Source of the DNA: DASSUW01 sp963811895
GTDB lineage: Bacteria > Actinomycetota > Thermoleophilia > Solirubrobacterales > Solirubrobacteraceae
Assembly (NCBI GenBank): GCA_963811895.1
Contig: CAWETE010000012.1
Location: 124,001 to 188,000 of the forward strand
Direction: 5' to 3'
Length of the DNA stretch: 64,000 nt
In this document: positions 27,996-36,434 of the stretch, piece after piece
How the letters are laid out: each line of letters starts with the position of its first letter
Position numbering within the stretch: position 1 is the first letter of the stretch
The notes under the pieces: model-generated
Databases searched by the model: none
What the model saw: the letters and a program-made list of their open reading frames with translations, nothing else
Told to the model about the DNA's origin: nothing
Program-made: the position numbers and the translations under genes

Positions 27996-29356
27996 ATGAG
28001 CGCGACGGCAAGCGGCGGCCATGAGCGTGGAGTCGAGGCACGACGGCGCGGGCCGCGGGTCCCTGCCCGGCTTCTGCGGCTCGCCTCCGACGAGCGGCTC
28101 GTCGACGCCCTGCGCGGCGGCTCGGAGGCGGCCTTCGAGGTCATCTACACGCGCCATCACCGCGGCGTCCTCTCCTTCTGCCGCCACATGCTCGGCTCGG
28201 TGGAGGAGGCCGAGGACGCCGTCCAGCACACCTTCCTCGCGGCCTACCGCGACCTGCTGCGCTCCGACAAGCCGATCCACCTGCGGCCGTGGCTGTACGC
28301 GATCGCCCGCAACCGCTGCCTCAGCGTCCTGCGGGCGCGCCGCGAGCGCTCGCTCGACGCGCCGATCGAGCCGTCGACCGAGCACCTCGCGCACGAGGTC
28401 GAGCGCCGGCACGACCTTCGCGCCCTGCTGGGCGACCTCGCGGAGCTCGCGCCCGATCAGCGCGCGGCGCTCGTGCTCGCCGAGCTGGGCGACATGTCGC
28501 ACGACGAGATCGGCGCCGTGCTCGGGTGCCCGAAGGAGAAGGTGAAGGCGCTCGTGTTCCAGGCCCGCAGCTCTCTGATCGCCAGCCGGACGGCGCGCGA
28601 GACCTCCTGCGCCGAGATCCGCGAGCAGCTCGCGAACCTGCGCGGCGCGTCGCTGCGGCGCAACACGCTGCGTCGCCATCTGCGCGAGTGCCCGGGCTGC
28701 CGCGACTATCGCGACCAGGTGCTCGCGCAGCGCAGCGCGCTGGCGCTGATCCTGCCCGTCGCCCCGACGTTGGGCCTCAAGGCGACGGTGCTGGGCGCCG
28801 CGGGCGTCACGGCGGCCGGCGCCGGGTCGGCCTCGATCGTGGCCACCGCAGATCGTCGCCGTATGCGTGGCTGGAGGGGGAACGGCGGCCGTCGACATCG
28901 CCCGCGAAGACGACGGGACGCGGCCGGCGGTTCGGGAGCCCCGGCCCGCGCGGGTGGTGCCGGCGGCCGCAGCTCCGGCGACGACCGTGGCGGTCGAGCG
29001 GCGTGCCGCGCCGAAGACGCGCCGCGGCACGGGACCGGCGGATCACGGCCGGCACAAGGCGAAGCGCCGACACGGCAGGCACGAGGCGCCGAAGCTCAAG
29101 GGGGAACGGGGGAAGGGCGCGATCCAGGAGGCCGCGCGGCCGGCTGGGGCACAGGGTCCCAAGCCGAAGGCCGCGCGGCCCGTCCGGGCGCAGGGACCGA
29201 AGCCGAAGGACGTGAAGGTCCGCGGACCGAAGCCGAAGGTGGAGAAGCCGAGGGTGATGAAGGCCCCGAAGGTGAAGGCGGTGAAGATCCGCGTCGAAGC
29301 CGAAGGCCGACAAGCCCGCCAAGGCAGCGCCGGGCCAGGCCAAGAAGGACGGCTGA
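27996..29356 (+). CDS. ECF sigma factor fused to an anti-sigma-like zinc domain, TM helix and basic tail (two +1 frameshifts)
   Basis: Region 2 (FEVIYTRHHRGVLSFCRHML, AEDAVQHTFLAAYRDLL) and region 4 (LAPDQRAALVLAELGDMSHD, GCPKEKVKALVFQARSSL) of a sigma-70-family ECF factor. These are followed by a ZAS-type HLRECPGCRDY (HxxxCxxC), a probable TM helix (ATVLGAAGVTAAGAGSASIV) and a long Pro/Lys/Arg tail of KPK repeats. Two single extra bases, near 28851 and 29291, break the frame; removing both gives 452 residues ending at TGA 29356. The start is uncertain (ATG 27996 chosen). It probably combines a sigma factor with its own membrane anchor or anti-sigma device. Convergent with the PmbA-like gene, sharing TGATCA. 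Confidence 0.85.
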
Positions 29357-30592
29357 TCAGGCGGGGCCGGCGACGTGCAGCCCGCCGGCCGCCCGTGCGG
29401 AGGGGGCGACGGTCGCCGACGCCGTGCGCGCCGAGCGCTGCAGCGGCGACGGGATCGTGCGCTGGCGGCCGCTGAGCGCCTGGACGCGCGAGAGCAGCTC
29501 GAGCGGCTCGAAGAGGACGGTGAGGTTGGCGACCGGCTCCGCCGGCTCGCCGCCGCGGATCACCCGCACGCCCTCGGCCAGCGCCGAGCCGCGGCGGCCG
29601 ATCACCCACCCGCCGTGGAGCGACAGCGCCGGGATGAACAGCCCGCGCTCGACCGGCGCCGCGAGCTCGGAGACGTCCGCCGCGCCGCCGCCCACCAGCA
29701 CCAGATGGTCCGGCACGGTGCCGCCGACGCCGCCGGCGCCCGCCGCATGGCCCGTCCCGGCCTCGACGACGCGGTGGGCGACGCCGTCCTGCACCAGCGG
29801 CAGCGGCTGCCGCGGCGCGCCCTCCGCGTCGTAGGAGCGCGGCAGGGTCGCGGCGAAGCGCGGCGAGTCCGACAGGTTGATCGCCGGCGCGGCAAGCTTG
29901 GTCCCGAGCCGGCCCGCGAGCGGCGACAGGGGCCCACCGAAGGCCAGCCCCGCCCGCCGCACGACCTCGGCCATCGCCCACGGCCCGAGCACCACGGCGT
30001 ACTCGCCGGGCTCGATCGCCACGGGATCGCCGCCGCCCAGCAGCGCCTCCGCCTCCACGCCCAGCGCCTCGGCGTCCAGCTCCCCGGGCGCGACGGCCGT
30101 CGCCGTCAGCTCGAGCGAGCGCCCCGGAACGCCCTGGCGCCGGACCCGCAGCTCGCCGAGGCTGCGCTGCTCGTACGCGCTGACGCCCTTGGTGGACACG
30201 ATCGCGGTCTTCGCCGCCGCCGCCCGCCAGCTGTCCCAGTCGCGCAGGCCGGCGGGCGGATCGAGCCGCTCGACGCTCGCGTCGTAGCCGTCATGGTCGC
30301 GGCCCGGGGCGGGATCGGGCAGCTCGGCGAGCGCCTCCGGACCGGTCGCCGCCAGCTTCACGGCGAGCTCGGCCGCACGCTCCAGGCCGTCTGTCGACGT
30401 CGTGGTCGCGGTTCCCACCCGGCCCCCGCGCAGGACGGCGAGCTCGATCGTCAGCGCCTCGGAGGTCACCGCCCGGCCGGCGCCGGCGCTCAGCTGCCGC
30501 TCCCACCACGCGGTCGCCTGCGCCTGCTCGCCGCGGACGCCCGCCAGCGCCCGCTCGGCGATCGCCATCAGCTCGTCAAGGGTGGCCGCCAT
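29357..30592 (-). CDS. PmbA/TldA-family metallopeptidase-like protein
   Basis: 411 residues matching the TldD/PmbA fold: N-terminal subdomain (LTIELAVLRGGRVGTATTTS), LGELRVRRQGVPGRSLELTA, and a C-terminal barrel with EYAVVLGPWAMAEVVRRAGL, PLPLVQDGVAHRVVEAGTG and PALSLHGGWVIGRRGSALAEGV. PmbA (TldE) pairs with TldD, which carries the HExxxH zinc site; no HExxxH is seen here and no tldD neighbour exists in the window. It may be the non-catalytic partner or a divergent relative. Confidence 0.82.
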   Translation of the reverse strand: MAATLDELMAIAERALAGVRGEQAQATAWWERQLSAGAGRAVTSEALTIELAVLRGGRVGTATTTSTDGLERAAELAVKLAATGPEALAELPDPAPGRDHDGYDASVERLDPPAGLRDWDSWRAAAAKTAIVSTKGVSAYEQRSLGELRVRRQGVPGRSLELTATAVAPGELDAEALGVEAEALLGGGDPVAIEPGEYAVVLGPWAMAEVVRRAGLAFGGPLSPLAGRLGTKLAAPAINLSDSPRFAATLPRSYDAEGAPRQPLPLVQDGVAHRVVEAGTGHAAGAGGVGGTVPDHLVLVGGGAADVSELAAPVERGLFIPALSLHGGWVIGRRGSALAEGVRVIRGGEPAEPVANLTVLFEPLELLSRVQALSGRQRTIPSPLQRSARTASATVAPSARAAGGLHVAGPA

Positions 30593-30621
30593 GTCGGCGG
30601 GCCACCTTAGAGAATGCAGTC

Positions 30622-31683
30622 ATGCCGTCGCTGCGGATCGCCTGGTGGAACCTCGAGAACCTCTTCGACACGGTCGACGACCCGATCTCGCGCGACTTGG
30701 AGTTCACGCCCGCCCAGGGCTGGACCGAGGAGGCGTACGCGGCCAAGCGGGCCAACCTCGCAGCGGTGCTCGACGAGCTGCACGGAGGCCAGGGCCCGGA
30801 GCTGCTCGGCGTGGCCGAGGTCGAGGGCGACCAGGTCTTCGCCGACCTGCTCGCCGAGACGGCCAACCCGCACCTGAAGGTCGTCGAGGATCCCGGCGGG
30901 ACGAGCGACCTGCGCGGCATCGACGTCTCGCTCGCCTACGACGAGCGCAGGCTGTCGGTGGTCGAGCGGCGCTCGCACGTCGTGCACCTGCGCTACCGCA
31001 CGCGCGACATCTTCGAGGTCGTCTTCGAGCTCACGGACAGCGGTGAGCGGTTCGTGGTCATGGCCAGCCACTGGCCGTCGCGCCGCATCGGCCGCCGCGA
31101 GTCCGAGCCGCTCCGGATCGCCGTCGCCGAGAACCTGTCGTACCTCGTCCGCGACCACCTGATGGTGGACTCGATCACCTACGAGCAACTGCGCGACTCC
31201 GGCGACCTCGCGCCCGTGCAGGCCAGGTGGGAGACGCCCGTGCTGCTGATGGGCGACTTCAACGACGAGCCGTCCGACAGCTCGGTCGTCGACCACCTGC
31301 AGGCCTCGAGCGAGCTCGACCGCGTGACCGGCCCGACCAACGACATCGACGGCTTCAGGGCGCAGACCGCCGACTACCGCGAGACCGACGCGTTCCTCTA
31401 CAACCCGTGCTGGCGCTTCCTGGCGCCCGAGAACCTCGGGACCTTCTTCATCAGCTCGACGCCGGTGGGCGAGGCGTTCGCCAACCGCTACCAGGTCCTG
31501 GACCAGCTGGTCGTCTCGCGCGGGCTGCTCAAGCCGGCCGGCCTGCGGCTCGACCTCGACAGCGTCGAGATCTTCAGCGCCCCGAGCGTGGCGACGCCGA
31601 GCGGCCGCCCGCGAGCGTTCGACCGCCGCACGCTGAAGGGCACGTCCGACCACCTGCCGCTGGTGGCGACGCTCGAGTACTAG
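30622..31683 (+). CDS. Endonuclease/exonuclease/phosphatase-fold hydrolase
   Basis: 353 residues with EEP signature blocks: IAWWNLENLFDTVDD at the N-terminus (catalytic Asn), LLGVAEVEGDQVFADLL (metal Glu), FVVMASHWPSRR, VLLMGDFNDEPSD (D-x-N), and GTSDHLPLVATLEY (SDH) at the C-terminus. No signal peptide. Acts on nucleic acid or a phosphodiester; substrate unknown. ATG 30622; divergent from the PmbA-like gene and overlapping the GNAT gene by 4 bp at the 3' end. Confidence 0.9.
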   Translation: MPSLRIAWWNLENLFDTVDDPISRDLEFTPAQGWTEEAYAAKRANLAAVLDELHGGQGPELLGVAEVEGDQVFADLLAETANPHLKVVEDPGGTSDLRGIDVSLAYDERRLSVVERRSHVVHLRYRTRDIFEVVFELTDSGERFVVMASHWPSRRIGRRESEPLRIAVAENLSYLVRDHLMVDSITYEQLRDSGDLAPVQARWETPVLLMGDFNDEPSDSSVVDHLQASSELDRVTGPTNDIDGFRAQTADYRETDAFLYNPCWRFLAPENLGTFFISSTPVGEAFANRYQVLDQLVVSRGLLKPAGLRLDLDSVEIFSAPSVATPSGRPRAFDRRTLKGTSDHLPLVATLEY

Positions 31684-32117
31684 AGCTCGCGCTCGTAGAA
31701 GAACATCGGCGAGCCGTCGTCGAGGTTGCTGAACCCCGCGCTCTCATAGAGCGAGCGGGCCGCGACGTCGGTCTCGGAGGTCGCCAGGCACATGTAGTCG
31801 GCGCCGGCCTCGCGGGCGAGCTCGACGGATGCATCGAGCAGCGCCCGCCCCAGGCCCTCCCCGCGGCGCGCCGGGACGACGTAGAGCTCCGCGAGGTAGC
31901 ACTCGCGCGCATCGCTCCAGAGCGACGGGCGGAAGTACATGACCGCCACGCCGTCGTCAGCGATCAGCACGGTGAGCTCATCGGCCGCGAGGAGCTCCCG
32001 TACCCGTTCCGCCAACTTCGCCGCGCCCGGACTGGGATCGCCGAACTCGCTGTTGAAGTCGTGCAGCAGCCGGCCGATCGCCTCGGCGTCGGCCAGCTCG
32101 GCTACACGGACGGTCAT
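31680..32117 (-). CDS. GNAT-family N-acetyltransferase
   Basis: 145 residues: VRVAELADAEAIGRLLHDF start, YLAELYVVPARRGEGLGRALLDA (acetyl-CoA loop RRGEGLG) and AARSLYESAGF. Cytoplasmic. ATG 32117 is preferred over an in-frame ATG at 32141 because the fold begins there. Target unknown (amine, amino acid or protein). Tail-to-tail with the EEP gene; 11 bp after the peptidase gene on the same strand. Confidence 0.9.
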   Translation of the reverse strand: MTVRVAELADAEAIGRLLHDFNSEFGDPSPGAAKLAERVRELLAADELTVLIADDGVAVMYFRPSLWSDARECYLAELYVVPARRGEGLGRALLDASVELAREAGADYMCLATSETDVAARSLYESAGFSNLDDGSPMFFYEREL

Positions 32118-32128
32118 CGCCTCCGAAG

Positions 32129-32833
32129 CTACAGGCTGCACGCCTCCGGGTCACCGGACTCGAAGCCGCTGAGCCACGCCTCGCGGCGCTGCTCGGGCGT
32201 TCCGTGGTGACCGGGGTTGGCGGTGTCGAAGTCGCCGACGGCGAGAGCGGCGTCGAGCGCCTCCTGCACGTCCTCCTCCTCCACCCGGTTCTCCCGGTCG
32301 GCGCTGTTGGCCCAGGCGCCGGCGAAGCAGTCGGCCTGGAGCTCCAGCGCCGCGGTCGGGATCTGCTGGTCGAACAGCCCGAGCTCGTCCTGGATCTGGT
32401 GCCCGTACTCGTGGGCCACGATGTAGGCGACGGCGAAGTCGCCGTACGTGCGCCCGAAGCCCTGCGAGCTGCCGGGAAGCACCTGGTCGAGCGCGCCGTT
32501 GTAGATGTCGGTCGCGAACTTCTCGGAGATGTAGATCGCGTCGTCGGCCGAGCAGTAGGCCGCGGCGCTGTCGCCGAGCGGGCCGCAGGCGCTCGACGCC
32601 GCCTGGCCGGCCGGGATCCAGGCGTAGGAGACGCGCGGCTCGGCGAGGCCGGAGGCCTCGAAGGTCTTGGTCCAGTAGGTGTCCACGTCCGTGGTGACGG
32701 ACGTCAGGAACTGCTCCATGGTCTGGGACTGCGAGCCCTCGGGCTCGTCGTAGGCGCTCGCGGAGCCCACGAAGAACCACGCGCCGACGAGTCCCAGCAC
32801 GACGATCAGCGTCGCACCGGTCATTTTTCTCAT
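32129..32833 (-). CDS. Membrane-anchored or secreted neutral zinc metallopeptidase (YpfJ-like)
   Basis: 234 residues. The N-terminal signal or anchor is GATLIVVLGLVGAWFFVG. The zinc site is AYIVAHEYGHQIQDELG (HExxH) with a downstream ligand in ALELQADCFAGAWA, as in the YpfJ neutral zinc metallopeptidase family. Two cysteine regions (SACGPLGDSAAAYCSADDA) may form a disulfide. ATG 32833 or 32824 could be used. No pathway can be inferred; 11 bp separate it from the GNAT gene, so they may be co-transcribed. Confidence 0.88.
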   Translation of the reverse strand: MRKMTGATLIVVLGLVGAWFFVGSASAYDEPEGSQSQTMEQFLTSVTTDVDTYWTKTFEASGLAEPRVSYAWIPAGQAASSACGPLGDSAAAYCSADDAIYISEKFATDIYNGALDQVLPGSSQGFGRTYGDFAVAYIVAHEYGHQIQDELGLFDQQIPTAALELQADCFAGAWANSADRENRVEEEDVQEALDAALAVGDFDTANPGHHGTPEQRREAWLSGFESGDPEACSL

Positions 32834-32975
32834 GACCGGAGACGATGGCGTCGAGCGCGTCAGCAGCGGATAAGCAAAGCGGCGACGCGCCAGCTCCATG
32901 CGCTTGCAGCCAACCCTCGCGGCAGGCCCCGGGTCATCCCCGCCGACCCCACCACGAGCTTCCCAAGGAGGGAAC

Positions 32976-33452
32976 ATGCTCAAGAAGTCCAACCTCGCGG
33001 CGGCCATCGCCGCCGCGGCCCTCGCGACGGCGGCGCTGGCCTCGCCCGCGTTCGCCGACCCCGTCACGCTCGACACGGGCTTCGAGTTCCAGCTCGGCGA
33101 CTACAACACGTGCTCTCCGGGCCTCGCCCCCGCAGCGCCCGCCGATCTCGACTGGCACGAGAACGCCGCCCAGACGTCGGTCCGGCCGCAGATCAAGGGC
33201 AACCTCTGCCTCCAGGCCACCACCGCGGAGGCCCGCGTCGCCGTCGTCTACCACCAGCTCGGCGGCCAGACGATCACGAAGTTCAGCTCGAGCCCGGGGA
33301 CCGGAAACGGCAGCCCGCTGAGCACGTTCTACGTCGACGAGACCGGCACGCGCGTCTCGAAGGCGATCGTCGACCACGTGCACGTGCAGATCGAGGAGCC
33401 CGACGGTGCGGGCGGCTGGGACACCGTCACCGACCAGGTCATGTACCCCTGA
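32976..33452 (+). CDS. Small secreted protein of unknown function
   Basis: 158 residues with a clear Sec signal (KKSNLAAAIAAAALATAALA, then SPAFA-DPV). The mature part has two cysteines (NTCSPG, GNLCLQ) that may form a disulfide, and looks all-beta with YHQLGGQTITKFSS and STFYVDETGTRV. A strong AAGGAGGG site precedes the ATG. I do not recognise the family. It is convergent with hmgA, 2 bp apart. Confidence 0.8.
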   Translation: MLKKSNLAAAIAAAALATAALASPAFADPVTLDTGFEFQLGDYNTCSPGLAPAAPADLDWHENAAQTSVRPQIKGNLCLQATTAEARVAVVYHQLGGQTITKFSSSPGTGNGSPLSTFYVDETGTRVSKAIVDHVHVQIEEPDGAGGWDTVTDQVMYP

Positions 33453-33454
33453 TC

Positions 33455-34651
33455 TCAGCCTGTCGTCGTGACCTCGGCGCCCTCCTCGTACCACGAGAAC
33501 GCGTACGACGGGTCGTCGAGGTCGCGCGACAGGGTGGTGAGCTTGAGCGGCCGGAAGGTGTCGCACATCACGGCGAGCTCCTCCGTGCGCGTCACGCCCA
33601 GCGACTTCTCGACGAGGCCCGGCTGCGGCCCGTGCGGCAGCCCGGACGGGTGCAGCGTGATCGCCCCGATGTCGACGCCCTTGCGCGAGCCGAACTGGCC
33701 GTCGACGTAATAGATCATCTCCTCCGACTGCACGTTGGAGTGGTGGTAGGGGAGGGCGATGGCCATCGGGTCCCAGTCGAGCATCCGCGGGCAGAACGAG
33801 CAGATCACGAAGTTCGGGCCCTGGAAGTTCTGGTGCGCGGGCGGCGGCTGGTGCAGGCGCCCGGCCTTGGGCTCGAAGTCCATGATGTTGAACGTGTACG
33901 GGTACACGTAGCCGTCCCAGCCGACGACGTCGAGCGGGTGGTAGTCGAGCACGTAGTCCTGGTAGCCGCCGCGCACGCGCACCTTGACCATGTGCTCGCC
34001 GCGGTCGCGGTGGGTGTTCAGCTCGGCCGGCGGCTTGAAGTCGCGCTGGCTGAACGGCGCGTGCTCGAGCAGCTGGCCGTAGCGGTTGCGGTAGCGGTTC
34101 GGGGTCTCGATCTCGCCCGGCGTGTAGAAGGTCAGCCAGCGCTGCGGGCTGTCGAACCGGAAGCGGTAGGTGGTCCCGCGCGGGATCACGATGTAGTCCC
34201 ACTTCGAGTAGGGCAGCGTGCCGAAGATCGTCTCCACGACGCCTTCGCCCTCGTGGACGAAGATGACCTCGTCGCCCTCGCCGTCGCGGTAGAAGTAGTC
34301 CGCCTCGGCCTCGGGGATGCAGAGGCCGATCTCTACGTCGTTGTTGTACTGGAGCACCTGGCGCCCGAGCACGGAGTCGCCCATCGGCTGCATCGGCATC
34401 GTGTTGGTGAGCCGGTGCACGTGCGTCTCGGGCACCCACTCCTCGAGCTCGATCGGCGTGAACTCGCCGACGTCGCTGATCCGGCACGGCGACCACAGGT
34501 GGTAGAGGATCGACTCGTTGCCGGAGAAGCCCTCGAAGCCGAGGACCTCCTCGACGAGGAGCGGCGCCTGCCCGTTGCCGGACTGCGCCTCGGGGTCGCG
34601 GAACTGCACGTGTCGCTTCTGCGGGACCTGGCCCAGCGAGTGGTAACGCAT
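33455..34651 (-). CDS. hmgA: Homogentisate 1,2-dioxygenase
   Basis: 398 residues of the bacterial HmgA-like family. It opens the aromatic ring of homogentisate to maleylacetoacetate using Fe(II). Visible are HRLTNTMPMQPMGDS, the cupin segment GDEVIFVHEGEGVVET, and the iron-site region LPYHHSNVQSEEMIYYVDG plus LHPSGLPHGPQPG. Its ATG overlaps the hpd stop by one base (TGATG), so it is translated by reinitiation after HPPD. Maleylacetoacetate isomerase and fumarylacetoacetase are not in the window. Confidence 0.93.
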   Translation of the reverse strand: MRYHSLGQVPQKRHVQFRDPEAQSGNGQAPLLVEEVLGFEGFSGNESILYHLWSPCRISDVGEFTPIELEEWVPETHVHRLTNTMPMQPMGDSVLGRQVLQYNNDVEIGLCIPEAEADYFYRDGEGDEVIFVHEGEGVVETIFGTLPYSKWDYIVIPRGTTYRFRFDSPQRWLTFYTPGEIETPNRYRNRYGQLLEHAPFSQRDFKPPAELNTHRDRGEHMVKVRVRGGYQDYVLDYHPLDVVGWDGYVYPYTFNIMDFEPKAGRLHQPPPAHQNFQGPNFVICSFCPRMLDWDPMAIALPYHHSNVQSEEMIYYVDGQFGSRKGVDIGAITLHPSGLPHGPQPGLVEKSLGVTRTEELAVMCDTFRPLKLTTLSRDLDDPSYAFSWYEEGAEVTTTG

Positions 34652-35775
34652 CAGAGGTTCCCCCTCAGCTCCTGCTCGCGCTCGATCGCCTCGAAGAGCG
34701 CCTTGAAGTTGCCCTCCCCGAAGCCGCGCGCGCCGTGGCGCTCGATGACCTCGAGGAACATCGTCGGGCGATCGCCGATCGGCTTCGTGAAGATCTGCAG
34801 CATGTAGCCCTCGTCGTCGCGGTCGACGAGGATGCCGAGCCGCCGGAGGTCCTCGAGCGACTCCTTGATCTCGCCGATCCGCTCGGGCACGTCGTCGTAG
34901 TACGTGTCCGGGACGTTGAGGAACTCGATCCCGCGGTCGCGCAGCTCGGTGACCGTGCGCACGATGTCGCGCGTGGCGACGGCGATGTGCTGCGCGCCGG
35001 CGCCGCCGTAGAACTCCAGGTACTCGTCGATCTGCGACTTGCGCTTGCCCTCGGCCGGCTCGTTGATCGGGAACTTGACGCGGCCGTTGCCGCTCGTGAC
35101 CACCTTGGACATGAGCGCCGAGTACTCCGTGGAGATCGCCTCGTCCGTGAAGTGCAGCATCTCCGTCATGCCGAAGACGTCCTCGTAGTACTTGACCCAC
35201 GTCTCCATCTCGCCGAGCTCGACGTTGCCGACGACATGGTCGATGGCGAGCAGGCCGACGTCGCCGGCGCTGTGGTCGCGCGCGACGTAGCCGGGCGTGA
35301 ACGCGCCCTTGTATTCGCTGCGGTCGACGAAGGTGTGCAGCGTCTCGCCGTAGGTCTCGATGGTGGCGAAGCGGATCGTGCCGTGCTCGTCGCTCTCCTC
35401 CCACGGCTCGCGCACGCCCTTGGCGCCGCGCGAGGTCGCCTCGCGGTAGGCGTTCTCGACGCTCGGGACGGAGAGGGCGATGACCTTCACGCCGTCGCCG
35501 TGCTGGGCGGCGTGGCGGCCGATCTCGTGGTCGGGCACGAGCGCGCCGGTGAGCACGATGCGGATGCGGCCCTGCTCGAGCACGTGCGAGGTGCGGTCGC
35601 GCACGCGGGTCTCCAGGCCGGCGTAGGCGACCTCCTTGAAGCCGAGCGCGTGCACGTAGAAGTACGCGGACTGCAGGGCGTTGCCGACATAGAGCTCGAC
35701 GTGGTCGATGCCGTGGAGCGGCATGAAATCGTCGCGGCCCTGGGCATCGGGCGCGACGACGGGCTGGGTGCTCAC
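34651..35775 (-). CDS. hpd: 4-Hydroxyphenylpyruvate dioxygenase
   Basis: 374 residues, alpha-keto acid-dependent VOC-fold dioxygenase converting 4-hydroxyphenylpyruvate to homogentisate. The iron ligands are in IDHVVGNVELGEM (His), AGAQHIAVATRD (His) and PTMFLEVIERHGARGFGEGN (Glu); the last block is highly diagnostic. It precedes hmgA in a two-gene tyrosine-catabolic unit and is divergent from an AsnC regulator, which probably senses an aromatic amino acid or keto acid. Confidence 0.96.
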   Translation of the reverse strand: MSTQPVVAPDAQGRDDFMPLHGIDHVELYVGNALQSAYFYVHALGFKEVAYAGLETRVRDRTSHVLEQGRIRIVLTGALVPDHEIGRHAAQHGDGVKVIALSVPSVENAYREATSRGAKGVREPWEESDEHGTIRFATIETYGETLHTFVDRSEYKGAFTPGYVARDHSAGDVGLLAIDHVVGNVELGEMETWVKYYEDVFGMTEMLHFTDEAISTEYSALMSKVVTSGNGRVKFPINEPAEGKRKSQIDEYLEFYGGAGAQHIAVATRDIVRTVTELRDRGIEFLNVPDTYYDDVPERIGEIKESLEDLRRLGILVDRDDEGYMLQIFTKPIGDRPTMFLEVIERHGARGFGEGNFKALFEAIEREQELRGNL

Positions 35776-35880
35776 GGACAGGCCTCCCTGGGACTCAAAG
35801 TTGGGCTACTTCATGGTTGCGCTGTCGCACGCGTCCTACAAGCGAGATCCGTTGCGTCCCCTGCCACAATCACTGGCCTG

Positions 35881-36333
35881 ATGGACGACATCGACCGCCA
35901 GATCGTTGCGCTGCTACGCCAGAACGCCCGCCGTTCGTTCCAGAGCATCGGGATGCGCGTCTCCCTGTCCGCCCCGGCGGTCAAGCGGCGCGTCGACCGG
36001 CTCGAGGCCGACGGCGTCATCCGCGGCTACACCGCCCAGGTCGACCCCGGCCGCTACGGCTGGGGAACGCATGCCTTCGTCGCGCTCTACACCGAGGGCC
36101 GGATGGCCGCGGCCGAGGTCCGCGAGGCCGTCGAGCGCCATCCGGAGGTCGAGGCCGGCTACACCGTGGCCGGCGAGGCGAGCGCCATGCTGCACGTCCG
36201 CGCACGCGACACCGCCCACCTCGAGGAGGCGCTCGAACGCCTCCGCGACCACCCCGGCGTCACCCGCACCCAGACCCAGATCGTCCTCTCCACCCTGTTC
36301 GAGCGCCCCTTCGAGGAGCCCCCGGCCACTTAA
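35881..36333 (+). CDS. Lrp/AsnC-family transcriptional regulator
   Basis: 150 residues: N-terminal HTH (DDIDRQIVALLRQNARRSFQ, LSAPAVKRRVDRLEADGVIRGY) and C-terminal RAM ligand-binding domain (THAFVALYTEGRMAAAEV, VEAGYTVAGEASAMLHVRA). Divergent from hpd with a 105 bp gap, so it is probably the local regulator of hpd-hmgA and responds to tyrosine, phenylalanine or a related acid (inference). The stop codon abuts a REP-like element. Confidence 0.92.
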   Translation: MDDIDRQIVALLRQNARRSFQSIGMRVSLSAPAVKRRVDRLEADGVIRGYTAQVDPGRYGWGTHAFVALYTEGRMAAAEVREAVERHPEVEAGYTVAGEASAMLHVRARDTAHLEEALERLRDHPGVTRTQTQIVLSTLFERPFEEPPAT

Positions 36334-36334
36334 G

Positions 36335-36400
36335 CGGGGTCAGACCCCTCTGTACTGCAACAGTTCCGATCTGTAGTAGCACAGAGGGGTCAGACCCCCC
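36335..36400. repeat. Inverted REP-like doublet with GGGGTCAGACCCC cores
   Basis: Two copies of GGGGTCAGACCCC lie at 36336-36348 and 36386-36398. The flanks TCTGT (36349-36353) and ACAGA (36381-36385) make the pair an inverted repeat, so the element is a palindrome pair like a BIME. Each core is itself a dyad. It begins directly after the asnC stop. This core is known as a REP-type intergenic repeat in diverse bacteria. No RAYT transposase is seen in the window. Confidence 0.75.
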
Positions 36401-36434
36401 TTGGGGTTGGTAGTTCTGTACATTCTCGATCGTA

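Noticed and set aside
32204..34807. An 867-residue frame on plus strand over the zinc peptidase, hmgA and hpd
   Set aside because: Runs antisense through three recognisable genes; repetitive Val/Arg/Glu/Leu composition only.
36335..36400. CRISPR-like repeat
   Set aside because: Only two copies, in opposite orientations, with a 37 bp gap and no cas genes.
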